40,841 nt of DNA, from contig NZ_JAQGLJ010000038.1 of the NCBI RefSeq assembly GCF_028292945.1, positions 1 through 40,841 on the forward strand, read 5' to 3'. The translations under genes were made by a program, and so were the position numbers. The stretch comes from Sphingomonas bacterium (lineage in GTDB: Bacteria; Pseudomonadota; Alphaproteobacteria; Sphingomonadales; Sphingomonadaceae). This document shows positions 1 through 7,896 of the stretch, one piece after another. Each line of letters opens with the position of its first letter. Position 1 is the first letter of the stretch. A model generated the notes under the pieces. That model had not been told where the DNA came from, ran no database searches, and worked only from the letters and a program-made list of their open reading frames with translations.

Positions 1-1806
1 AGAATAGCCGCGGATCGTCTCGAACGCCGCTTTGTCGGTGATCGGATTGCCCCATTCCGGCCATTCGCCGGGCGTCAGCGGCAGGCTCTCGTCGAGCATG
101 GTGTTGAGCACGTCGACGAACGGCACGCTCGCCACCACCGCGCCCCACAGTTCCGGGTCGGAATTGACCACCGCGCCCATCAGCTCGCCGCCCGCCGAGC
201 CGCCGGCGATCGCAATGCGGCCTTCGCGCGTCCATCCATCGGCGATCAGCCCGCGCGCGACATCGACGAAGTCGTTGAAGGTGTTGGTACGCTTGTCGAG
301 CTTGCCGTCGTGATACCATTGCTGGCCCAGATCGTCGCCGCCACGGATGTGCGCGATCGCAAAGGCAAAGCCGCGGTCGAGCAGCGACAGCCGCCCGGTC
401 GAGAAGCCCGGCGGGATCGCGTAGCCATAAGCACCATAGGCATAGAGATAGAGCGGCGCGCTGCCGTCCTTCGCGAGTCCGGCGGGGTAGACGATCGAGA
501 CGGGGATCTGCGTGCCATCGCGGGCGGCGATGTGGAGGCGCTCGGTGCGGTATTTCGCCGGGTCGTAGCCGGACGGGATCTCCTGCACCTTGCGCACCGT
601 CATCTCGGCCGTGGCGAGGTCGTAATCGTAGACGGTGCCGGGCGTGACCATCGATTCATAGCCGAGCCTTAGCGTGTCGACGGCGTATTCCGGGTTGTCG
701 CCCAGCCCGGCGGCGTAGCTCGCCTCGGGGAAGGGGATGCGCTTGCCTTGGGTGGGCGTGTCGTAGCGGTGGATCGCGACCTGATCGAGGCCGTGCTCGC
801 GGCCCTCGACGACGAAGAAGTCGGCGTAGCATTCGACGCCCGTCATGTAGAAATGCTGGCTCGGCGCGATCAGCTCGGTCCACTCGCCCGGCTGCTCGAC
901 GGGCGCGGTGACGAGCCGCCACATCGGGTCGGTGTCGTTGGTGTGGATGAACAGCGTGCCGTCATGCTCGTCGACATCATACTCGCGCCCGGTCAGGCGC
1001 GGGGCGACGCAGATCGGCGTGGCGAGCGGGTCGTTGGCGGGGAGCAGATACACTTCGCTGGTGACGTGATCGCCGGTGGCGATGACGATCCAGTTGCGCG
1101 CGCTGGTCTCCGCGACGCCGACGCGGAAGCCCTCGTCAGCTTCGTGGAACAGCACGACATCGTCGGCGACCGGTGTGCCGAGCCGGTGGAAGCGCGCGTT
1201 GTCGGTGCGCCACTGGTCGTTTGCGAGGCCGTAGAGAAAGCCGGCGTCGTCGCTGGTCCAGACGATATCCGACAGCATGCCGGGAATCACCTCGGACAGG
1301 TGCTCGCCGGTGCTCAAGTCCTTGACGCGCACCTCGAACCGCTCCGCGCCGCTGTCGTCGATCGCGTAGGCGAGCTTGGTGCCGTCGTTGGAGATCGCGA
1401 ACGCGCCGAGGCGGAAATACTCCTTGCCCTCGGCCAGCGCAGGCTCGTCGAGCAGCAGTTCGTCGGGGCCGCCCGCAACAGGCTTGCGCCACCATTTGCG
1501 GTACTGGCCGCCGGTCTCGAATGCGGTCCAGTACAGCCAGTCGCCATCCTTCTGCGGAACGGAGGACTCGTCCTCCTTGATGCGGCCCTTCATCTCTTCG
1601 TAGATCGTTTCGATCAGCGGCGCGTGCGGGGCCATGACGCTCTCGAAATAGGCGTTCTCGGCTTCGAGATAGGCGAGGATGTCGGGGTCGGTGACCTCGG
1701 GGTAGCCGGCGTCCTTGAGCCAGGCATAAGGGTCCTCGATCGTATGGCCGTGCGCGGTGAAGCTGTGCGGGCGACGGGCGGCGACTGGGGGAGCGGCGTT
1801 GGTCAT
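1..1806 (-). CDS. ptrB: Oligopeptidase B (S9A prolyl oligopeptidase family), C-terminus cut by window edge
   Basis: Serine peptidase that cleaves small peptides after Arg or Lys. The visible 602 codons start at ATG 1806 and run off the left edge. Seen: an N-terminal segment reading HTIEDPYAWLKD, usual for the S9A propeller; EDESSVPQKDGDWLYW near residue 80; and the catalytic domain with GGSAGGE, whose Ser (about residue 534) is the nucleophile. The catalytic Asp and His should lie beyond the edge, since the family is about 680-700 residues. No signal peptide is visible, so it is probably cytoplasmic, although some relatives are periplasmic. It is divergent from the HWE kinase across about 207 bp in which I see no convincing regulatory site. 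Confidence 0.93.
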   Translation of the reverse strand, partial: MTNAAPPVAARRPHSFTAHGHTIEDPYAWLKDAGYPEVTDPDILAYLEAENAYFESVMAPHAPLIETIYEEMKGRIKEDESSVPQKDGDWLYWTAFETGGQYRKWWRKPVAGGPDELLLDEPALAEGKEYFRLGAFAISNDGTKLAYAIDDSGAERFEVRVKDLSTGEHLSEVIPGMLSDIVWTSDDAGFLYGLANDQWRTDNARFHRLGTPVADDVVLFHEADEGFRVGVAETSARNWIVIATGDHVTSEVYLLPANDPLATPICVAPRLTGREYDVDEHDGTLFIHTNDTDPMWRLVTAPVEQPGEWTELIAPSQHFYMTGVECYADFFVVEGREHGLDQVAIHRYDTPTQGKRIPFPEASYAAGLGDNPEYAVDTLRLGYESMVTPGTVYDYDLATAEMTVRKVQEIPSGYDPAKYRTERLHIAARDGTQIPVSIVYPAGLAKDGSAPLYLYAYGAYGYAIPPGFSTGRLSLLDRGFAFAIAHIRGGDDLGQQWYHDGKLDKRTNTFNDFVDVARGLIADGWTREGRIAIAGGSAGGELMGAVVNSDPELWGAVVASVPFVDVLNTMLDESLPLTPGEWPEWGNPITDKAAFETIRGYS

Positions 1807-2013
1807 GGCCAAGTCCTTAGCGACGATCATTCCCCGTAGTCACCCCGGCGAGTTTCGGGCGTAGCGCCTTCCGCACGGCGGCGCACGACGCAGGCGGGGT
1901 CCTGCCGGGCAGCATTTCGTGCGTGGCGATTGAGCAAGCCGTATCGATAAGGCAGGGGACGTCGGTCGTTCCGATCCCGGCGGATCGCGACACGCAGGAG
2001 ACAGTGCGGCCTT

Positions 2014-3015
2014 ATGACTTCCCACGACAGGAAACCGCACGCCTGGCGACCGGAGAACCTACGCCTGGCCGTCGAGGCGGCGGGCGTGTCGCTATGGGCA
2101 TGGAACGTCGATGACGACCGCTTCACGATGGACGAGCGCGGGTTCGAGCTGTGGGGCATCTCCTGGAGCGACACGGTGACGTTCGAGGAATTGTCCGACC
2201 ATATCCATCCCGCCGACCGCGACCGTGTCCGCGCCGGCTTTGCCGCGACCCGCGCGGTGCTGGGGCCGTACGAAACGGACTTCCGCATCATGGTCGAAGA
2301 CAAGGTTCGGTGGGTGTCCGCACGCGGCCAGGGACAGGACGTCGGCATCGTCGGCCGCACCATGTTCGGCATCTTCCTCGACGTCACCGGCCGCAAGCAG
2401 GCCGAGGAGGGTCATGAGCTGCTCGCGGGCGAGATGAGCCATCGGGTCAAGAACCTGCTCGCGATCGCCGCAGGGCTGGCGGAGATCACCTCGCGCTCGA
2501 CCACGACGACCGCTGACATGGCGCGCGAGCTGTCCCAGCGCCTGACCGCACTGGGACGCGCGCACGATCTGGTGCGGCCGCTCCCCGGGGGACAGGGGAA
2601 GGCGGCATTGTTGGGTGACCTGCTGTCGGTGCTGCTGGCGCCCTATGACGATCTGGGCGCGTTCAGCGGGCGCATCCGTGTCGCGGTCGAGCGGATGGGT
2701 GTGGGCGAGGCTGCGGCGACCAGCCTGGCGCTGGTGGTGCACGAGCTGGCGACGAATTCGCTCAAATACGGTGCGCTGTCCGTCGAGGCCGGGACGCTGG
2801 ACGTTTCCAGCACGTCGCACGACTCGGAGATCGCGCTCATCTGGATGGAGCGGGGCGGCCCCCCTGTTTCAACGCCGCCCGAGCGCGGCGGCTTCGGCAG
2901 CAAGCTGGTCGACCGCAGCGTGGAGCGCCAGCTCGGCGGCTCGATCGACTATGACTGGGACGACGGCGGCCTGACCGCGACGGTGCGGCTGGATCGCGGG
3001 AAGCTGGTGGCCTGA
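2014..3015 (+). CDS. PAS-containing HWE-family sensor histidine kinase
   Basis: Predicted soluble sensor kinase of 333 aa with no membrane segment. A PAS domain (about residues 22-130, PAS_3-like, W-rich, ending FLDVTGRKQAEE) precedes the HWE dimerisation and phosphoacceptor box EMSHRVKN with His143. The N-box HELATNSLKYGALS lies at about 243-256, and the family's W-x-E signature appears as WME at 277-279. The ATG at 2014 has AGGAG about 13 bases upstream, a little far. Neighbours are unrelated and no response regulator is adjacent. HWE kinases in alphaproteobacteria often feed the PhyR/EcfG general stress response or sense light; the input here is unknown. It is an orphan kinase, partner not deducible. 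Confidence 0.92.
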   Translation: MTSHDRKPHAWRPENLRLAVEAAGVSLWAWNVDDDRFTMDERGFELWGISWSDTVTFEELSDHIHPADRDRVRAGFAATRAVLGPYETDFRIMVEDKVRWVSARGQGQDVGIVGRTMFGIFLDVTGRKQAEEGHELLAGEMSHRVKNLLAIAAGLAEITSRSTTTTADMARELSQRLTALGRAHDLVRPLPGGQGKAALLGDLLSVLLAPYDDLGAFSGRIRVAVERMGVGEAAATSLALVVHELATNSLKYGALSVEAGTLDVSSTSHDSEIALIWMERGGPPVSTPPERGGFGSKLVDRSVERQLGGSIDYDWDDGGLTATVRLDRGKLVA

Positions 3016-3034
3016 GGGGCACGGGAGACTCGTC

Positions 3035-4858
3035 TCAGCGCCCCGGCATCCTCCCTCCGCCTGCGATCCACGCAGCGATCTTCCGCTCCAGCACCGGCAT
3101 CGGCAGCGAGCCGGTGTCGAGCACGGCGGCGTGGAACGCGCGCGGATCGAACTTCCCCCCAAGCTTCGCCTTTGCGTCCGCCTTCAGGCGCAGGATCGTC
3201 AGCTGGCCGACCTTGTACGCCAGCGCCTGGCCGGGGTTGGCGATGTAGCGTTCGACTTCGGCGGTGTAGTCGGTGCGGCTGCCCGGCGAGTTGGCGAGCA
3301 TGTAGTCGATCGCGCGTTCGCGGCTCCAGCCCATCGAATGCAGGCCGGTGTCGACCACCAGCCGCATCGCGCGCAGCATCTCGTCGCCCAGGCCACCCAT
3401 GCGCTGATAGGGGTCGGTCTCCATGCCCAGTTCCCGGTAAAGCGATTCCGCGTAGAGCGCCCAGCCCTCGACATAGGCCGTGTTGCCGCCGAAGCGCATG
3501 AAGGCCGGCAGGGCCACGTTCTCCTGCGCGAGACTGATCTGGAAATGATGCCCCGGCACCGCCTCGTGCAGGTACAGCGTCTCCTCGCCCCAGCTGTAGC
3601 GCGTCGGCAGGTCGTAGGTGTTGAAGTAGAAGATGCCCGCGCGCGTGCCGTCGGGCGTGCCCTGCTGGTACGAGCCCGCCGCGTCGGTCTTTTCGCGGAA
3701 GGTCGGCACGGGGCGCAGTTCGAGTGGGGATTTCGGGATCAACGCGAATTGTTCGCCGATGCGGGCATCGATGCGCTTGGCGATGGACTCATAGCTCTGC
3801 TTGATCGCGTCGGCGGAGGTCGGCGCGAAGCGCGGATCGGTGCGGAGGTGGTCGAAGAATTGCGGCAACGTCCCCTTGAACCCGACCGCCGCCTGCTGGC
3901 GCTCCATCTCCGAGCGAATGCGCGCGACCTCCTGAAGCCCGAGCTGGTGGACCTCGGCGGCGCGCAGCGGCTTGGTGGTGCTCGCCTCGATGCGGTAAGC
4001 GTAATAGGCGGCGCCGCCGGGGATCGCCGACAGGCCGAAAGTGGCGCGCGAGCGGGGCAGATATTCGTTCTTCAGGAAGTCGCGGATCCTGCGATGCGCG
4101 GGGTCGATGACAGTCCGCACCTGATGGGCATAGGCAGCCTTCAGGCGCGCCTGCTCGGCGGCGGGAACTGTCGCCGGGAACATCGTCACCGGGGCGTAAA
4201 AGGTCGAGCCCTCGACGCCCTGCTTGAGCAGGTTGTCGAACTGTTCGATCATGTTGACGACGGTCAGCCGCGGCTGGACGATGCCCTGCGCCAGGCCGGT
4301 GCGGAAGCGCGCGACGATGCGGTCGTACAGCGCGGCATAGCCGGCGTTGCGCTTCAGGTTGTTCTCGTAATCGAGCACGGTCCTGAACGGTGCCGCACCC
4401 TTGCCGGACGCGAAGTCGGCATAGAAGGTCTGCAGGCCGCCGAAATGGTTGATCGGCAATGCACGGCTGACGCGCAGGATGCCGGGAGCGTAAGCCTTGA
4501 GCGCGGTTTCCTGATCGGTGCGGAACACGTCGTACGCGATCTGATCGACCGGCGTCAGCCGCGCGCGGTCGATGCGCTTGAGCGCGGCGAGGTCGGCTTC
4601 GATGTTGCGCCGGTCCTGCGCCTCGCGCGCGTCGGTGTACGCCTCGCCGAAGCGGTCGGCATAGCGCAGGTCGCCGCGGAAGATCGCGCTGATCGGGTTG
4701 AGGCGCAGGTCGCGTTCGTCACTGTCGTAGAACAGCCGCTTGAGCTTGGCGTCCTCGGGTCCATCGCCGGGCAGCGGCACGGGCGGGGGTAGAGCCTGGC
4801 TTGATACAGGTGCCGAACAGGCGAGCAACATGCCCGCAATTACGCTTACGATCCGCAT
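3035..4858 (-). CDS. DUF885 family putative metallopeptidase, probable lipoprotein (paralogue 1)
   Basis: 607-aa exported protein of the DUF885 family, which carries a zincin-like signature; here it reads HEAVPGHHFQ at about residue 430. The substrate is unknown. The N-terminus MRIVSVIAGMLLACSAP has a short hydrophobic core followed by LLAC, which fits a lipobox with Cys14, so outer-membrane or periplasmic lipidation is likely; signal peptidase I cleavage near SSQA is the alternative. The same frame stays open far upstream, but ATG 4858 is chosen because it gives the signal peptide and has AGAGGAA just upstream. It is divergent from the hydroxyacyl-CoA dehydrogenase across 61 bp. A second DUF885 gene with a Tat signal lies at 18981-20780. 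Confidence 0.9.
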   Translation of the reverse strand: MRIVSVIAGMLLACSAPVSSQALPPPVPLPGDGPEDAKLKRLFYDSDERDLRLNPISAIFRGDLRYADRFGEAYTDAREAQDRRNIEADLAALKRIDRARLTPVDQIAYDVFRTDQETALKAYAPGILRVSRALPINHFGGLQTFYADFASGKGAAPFRTVLDYENNLKRNAGYAALYDRIVARFRTGLAQGIVQPRLTVVNMIEQFDNLLKQGVEGSTFYAPVTMFPATVPAAEQARLKAAYAHQVRTVIDPAHRRIRDFLKNEYLPRSRATFGLSAIPGGAAYYAYRIEASTTKPLRAAEVHQLGLQEVARIRSEMERQQAAVGFKGTLPQFFDHLRTDPRFAPTSADAIKQSYESIAKRIDARIGEQFALIPKSPLELRPVPTFREKTDAAGSYQQGTPDGTRAGIFYFNTYDLPTRYSWGEETLYLHEAVPGHHFQISLAQENVALPAFMRFGGNTAYVEGWALYAESLYRELGMETDPYQRMGGLGDEMLRAMRLVVDTGLHSMGWSRERAIDYMLANSPGSRTDYTAEVERYIANPGQALAYKVGQLTILRLKADAKAKLGGKFDPRAFHAAVLDTGSLPMPVLERKIAAWIAGGGRMPGR

Positions 4859-4919
4859 CTGCTGTTCCTCTTCCGACGCGGGAAGGCTAGCGGCGAGCCG
4901 ACACGGGAGCAACGAACAC

Positions 4920-5801
4920 ATGAGCGGAAGCGGGGAAACGATCGGCGTCATCGGGGCGGGGCAGATGGGCGCGGGGATCGCGCAGGTGTCCGCGCAGGCC
5001 GGATATCGCGTGCTGCTGGCGGACGTCTCGCGCGAACGCGCGGAGGCCGGCAAGGCGGGGATCGCCAGGCAGCTTGAGCGACTGGTCGCCAAGGAGAAGA
5101 TCGACCCGGCCGCGCGCGACGCCGCGCTGGCGTTGATCGAGCCGGTCGACGGCGCGGGGGCGTTCGCATTGGCCTCGCTGGTGATCGAGGCGGCGACCGA
5201 GCGCGAGGAGATCAAGCGGCGCATCTTCGCCGATGTCGGCGCGGTGCTCGGGCCGGACGCGATCCTGGCGTCGAATACCTCGTCGATCCCGATCACGCGG
5301 CTGGCGCAGGCATCGCCCGACCCGGCGCGTTTCGTCGGCGTCCACTTCTTCAATCCGGTGCCGGTGATGGGCCTGATCGAGCTGATCCGCGGCCTCGCCA
5401 CCGCCGACGCGACGGTGGCGACGGTCGAGGCGTTTGCGAAGCGGCTTGGCAAGGAGGTGGTCCATGCCAACGACGCGCCGGGCTTCATCGTCAACCGTGT
5501 GCTCATGCCGATGCTCAACGAAGCCTGCTTCGCGCTCGGCGAAGGCGTGGCGGGCGTGCGCGACATCGACACCGCGTGCCGGCTGGGGCTCAACCACCCG
5601 ATGGGGCCGCTGATGCTGGCCGACTTCATCGGGCTGGATACCTGCCTGGAGATCACCCGGGTGCTGTTCGAGGGGACTGGCGATCCGAAATTCAGGCCCG
5701 CGCCGGTGCTGGTGAAATATGTCGAAGCGGGGTGGTTCGGGAAGAAGGCTGGGCGCGGATTCTACGACTATTCGGGCGCGGAGCCGGTGCCGACGCGTTG
5801 A
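4920..5801 (+). CDS. 3-hydroxybutyryl-CoA / 3-hydroxyacyl-CoA dehydrogenase
   Basis: 293-aa NAD(P)-dependent dehydrogenase acting on 3-hydroxyacyl-CoA. The Rossmann motif is visible as IGVIGAGQMGAGIAQ (G12-A-G14-x-x-G17). ASNTSSIPIT and VGVHFFNPVPVMGLIE carry the catalytic Ser/His region, and the C-terminal helical domain contains NHPMGPLMLADFIGLD. The length matches the short stand-alone enzymes (Hbd, MmgB, FadB2 type) rather than the fused FadB. ATG 4920 is preferred over upstream in-frame codons because GGGAG lies about 9 bases ahead and the Rossmann fold then begins at residue 7. It probably works in butyrate or PHB-linked metabolism, consistent with phaC and phasin genes in the window, but it is not in an operon with them. 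Confidence 0.95.
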   Translation: MSGSGETIGVIGAGQMGAGIAQVSAQAGYRVLLADVSRERAEAGKAGIARQLERLVAKEKIDPAARDAALALIEPVDGAGAFALASLVIEAATEREEIKRRIFADVGAVLGPDAILASNTSSIPITRLAQASPDPARFVGVHFFNPVPVMGLIELIRGLATADATVATVEAFAKRLGKEVVHANDAPGFIVNRVLMPMLNEACFALGEGVAGVRDIDTACRLGLNHPMGPLMLADFIGLDTCLEITRVLFEGTGDPKFRPAPVLVKYVEAGWFGKKAGRGFYDYSGAEPVPTR

Positions 5802-5807
5802 CGCGGA

Positions 5808-6557
5808 TCAGCCGTGGATGGTGCGAAACGTCAGGTTGAAGCGAGACCCGGCAACGTTCGCCCGCTTTGGAACGGCGTGTCGCCAGTGCCGCTGAAGCTC
5901 GCCGCGCATCACCAGAAGCGTGCCGTGCCGCAACGGCAGCGTCAGCTTCTCGCCGTGATCGTCGTTGCGGCGGAGCTGGAAGTCACGCGTCGCACCGAAG
6001 TTTGCGGACGCGATGACCGGATCGGGTCCGAGCTCCTTTTCGTCGTCGGCATGCCAACTGAGGCTGTCCCGGCCGTCCCGATACCAGTTCAGCAGCACGC
6101 TGTTGAAGGTGCTGCCGATCAGCGCCTCGATCCGCTGCTTGAGGTGGAGCAGTCCGTCGGCCCAGGGGTTCGGTTCCGACTTGATGCCCGAATAGGTGTA
6201 GGCGGCGCCCGGATCGCCGTACCAGGCGGTGAGGCGCGGCAACGGCACGGCCTTGCCGTAGAGCTTGAGGTGGTCCTGTTTCCAGCGGATGTTGGCGAAG
6301 TTGATCTTTTCCAGGGCTTCGGCGGAAACGTCTCGCCAGTTGGCCGTGCGCCAATCGAGTGTGTCGTTCTCCTGCAGATAGGCGAAGGTCCGGTCGCTCC
6401 ACGCCTGGGTGAAGAAGTGTTCCGCGTAGAAGAAGCTGCCGCCCGGCACCGTCACGTTGAAGCCGTTCCATTGCTCGTTCCATGCAGCGGAATACCCCTC
6501 CGCCGACGGCAACGCGAACGGCGGTGTGCGGTTCAGAGGGGCAAGCAGGTCAGCCAT
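5808..6557 (-). CDS. AlkB-family 2-oxoglutarate/Fe(II) dioxygenase (ALKBH2/3-like)
   Basis: 249-aa dioxygenase. Fe(II) ligands are visible as H169-A-D171 (WHADDE) and H227 (HWRHAVPK); R239-x5-R245 (RFNLTFR) binds 2-oxoglutarate. PRLTAWYGD followed by YTYSG is typical of the ALKBH2/ALKBH3-like branch, which removes alkyl groups from N1-A and N3-C in nucleic acids. Substrate (DNA or RNA) is inferred only. An extra N-terminal 100 residues precede the core. The start ATG overlaps the last 8 bases of the upstream methyltransferase gene, so the two are co-transcribed and probably translationally coupled. Base composition looks somewhat less GC-rich than the flanks, a weak sign of transfer. Confidence 0.9.
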   Translation of the reverse strand: MADLLAPLNRTPPFALPSAEGYSAAWNEQWNGFNVTVPGGSFFYAEHFFTQAWSDRTFAYLQENDTLDWRTANWRDVSAEALEKINFANIRWKQDHLKLYGKAVPLPRLTAWYGDPGAAYTYSGIKSEPNPWADGLLHLKQRIEALIGSTFNSVLLNWYRDGRDSLSWHADDEKELGPDPVIASANFGATRDFQLRRNDDHGEKLTLPLRHGTLLVMRGELQRHWRHAVPKRANVAGSRFNLTFRTIHG

Positions 6558-7308
6558 CAGCGATCTCGAGTTCGCATAGCCATACCACGGCTTTCGACTT
6601 GGCGGGATTGTCGCAGGTAAGCCGGGTCAGCTCCGATCGGATGACCGTCAGATCGCTGGCCATGTTCGGATGCTCCAGGGTCGCTTTCACCATCTCGATC
6701 TGCGGCGTTCCGCCGTTGAAATCGCGATCGTGGCTTACCGACACGATGGTATTACGGCCGGGCTGGAGTGTCTTTTCGAGAAGGTTCAGAGGCTGAAAAC
6801 CTGCCACGTCCAGGGTGTTGGAGAACAGGTGCAATGTCACCTGGCCATCGGCCGGCGGCAGGTCCGATTCGACGAGACCGTCGAACCGCTTGCCGACGCT
6901 GGTTATTTCGGCCTCGGGACAGATTTTTGCATAGATCGCCTCGGCACGGGCCAGCGCCAGTGCGGACGGCTCGATCAGCACGACCTCCGCCACATCGGTC
7001 AACAGGCAACCGTCGGTCAGATCGTTGACCAGCAGGCCGGCGAGACCCTGTCCGCACCCATAGTCGATCAACCGGTGTGGCGGGGTGATCGTGCCCAGCA
7101 CGTTCGCGATCTTCGTCCACTGACTCTCGATCATCGGCCCGTAGGTCCATAGGTACTCGTCCAGCTTCGGCACGCTATCGAGCACCGCGTGACCGAACGC
7201 CAAGGTGTTCTTGAGGCCGTGGTCGCCCATGAAGGTTCGCCTGAACCACGTGAAATCGACCTGTTCCCGAGCGCGTTTTCCGATTGCCTCGATTGCCCTG
7301 TCCGTCAT
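6550..7308 (-). CDS. SAM-dependent methyltransferase-like protein coupled to AlkB
   Basis: 252-aa protein with a class I methyltransferase SAM loop, LIDYGCGQGLAG (D82-Y-G-C-G-x-G88), an acidic strand end VVLIEPSALALARAEA, and LHLFSNTLDVAGF in the catalytic-face position. I do not recognise a named subfamily. The N-terminal 60 residues (DFTWFRRTFMGDHGLKNTLAFGHAVLDSV, abbreviated in part here) resemble no domain I know. Strong GGGAGG lies 9 bases before ATG 7308. It is the first gene of a two-gene operon with the AlkB dioxygenase; stop and start overlap by 8 bases. The pairing suggests a shared nucleic-acid or small-molecule substrate, which is inference. No signal peptide or membrane segment is visible. 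Confidence 0.7.
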   Translation of the reverse strand: MTDRAIEAIGKRAREQVDFTWFRRTFMGDHGLKNTLAFGHAVLDSVPKLDEYLWTYGPMIESQWTKIANVLGTITPPHRLIDYGCGQGLAGLLVNDLTDGCLLTDVAEVVLIEPSALALARAEAIYAKICPEAEITSVGKRFDGLVESDLPPADGQVTLHLFSNTLDVAGFQPLNLLEKTLQPGRNTIVSVSHDRDFNGGTPQIEMVKATLEHPNMASDLTVIRSELTRLTCDNPAKSKAVVWLCELEIADG

Positions 7309-7452
7309 GTCCGTTGCCCTCCCCGCTGTCGCGTTGCCGGTGCGATCTGGTCGCGGAGGAATGGAGAGGCAAAAAGGAATGGCTCCATTTTGGCGGTGTT
7401 GAGCGGGGCGACGACGTCACCCGCGCGTTTACTGGGGTTACGACAGCCTTGG

Positions 7453-7896
7453 TCAGCGTGAGCGCAGGGTCTCGGCGCAGGCGGCAATCCGGCGGGCGCG
7501 GGTTTCCGGCTTCTTCGCGCCTTCCACCGCTTCCGTGTGCTCGCGCTGGTGCGTGAAGCTGAGCCGCTCCCACCCTCCCCACGCGCCTGCCGCTTCCAGC
7601 GCGGCACGAAGGTCGGCGGGCGGGTCGATGCGGCGTTCCTCGCGGTCGAGGGCGACGGTGATGGTTAACGGCTCGCCCGGCGTTGCACCGACCGCCTCGC
7701 GATGGCTGCGGCGGAAGGGGATCCAGGCGCCGCCGCCCATCGTCGTCACGGTACTGCGATACTCGTATCCGCCGATCGCGACGACCACCGGGGCACGGGT
7801 GCGGCCCAACGCCTCTTTGGGATCGAACGGAAGCCGGATCGCGAACGCATAGTCGCCGACGGCGAGGACATGCGTGAACGTCCGGCTCCGCGTCAC
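7453..7896 (-). CDS. DUF1905 / YdeI-like (OmdA) domain protein
   Basis: 147-aa protein. The N-terminal half (FAIRLPFDPKEALG, then GGGAWIPFRRSHREAVGATPGE) matches the DUF1905 barrel. The C-terminal helices (REHTEAVEGAKKPETRARRIA) match the YdeI/OmpD-associated family. Molecular function is not established. The start is GTG 7896, which overlaps the TGA of the nucleoside transporter as GTGA, indicating translational coupling in a nupC-ydeI operon; no in-frame ATG would give a full first domain. It is followed by about 145 bp before the divergently oriented end of the AlkB-methyltransferase operon region, so it is probably the last gene of its transcript. Confidence 0.8.
   Translation of the reverse strand: MTRSRTFTHVLAVGDYAFAIRLPFDPKEALGRTRAPVVVAIGGYEYRSTVTTMGGGAWIPFRRSHREAVGATPGEPLTITVALDREERRIDPPADLRAALEAAGAWGGWERLSFTHQREHTEAVEGAKKPETRARRIAACAETLRSR

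Noticed and set aside
1807..2013. EcfG-like GGAAC on the minus strand before oligopeptidase B
   Set aside because: A GGAAC occurs near 1970 but the expected CGTT is not found at 16-17 bases; the match is too poor.
7378..7389. AATGG-ct-CCATT dyad before the methyltransferase-AlkB operon as an Ada- or SOS-type operator
   Set aside because: It does not match the Ada box or LexA consensus and a 5-bp arm is easily met by chance.
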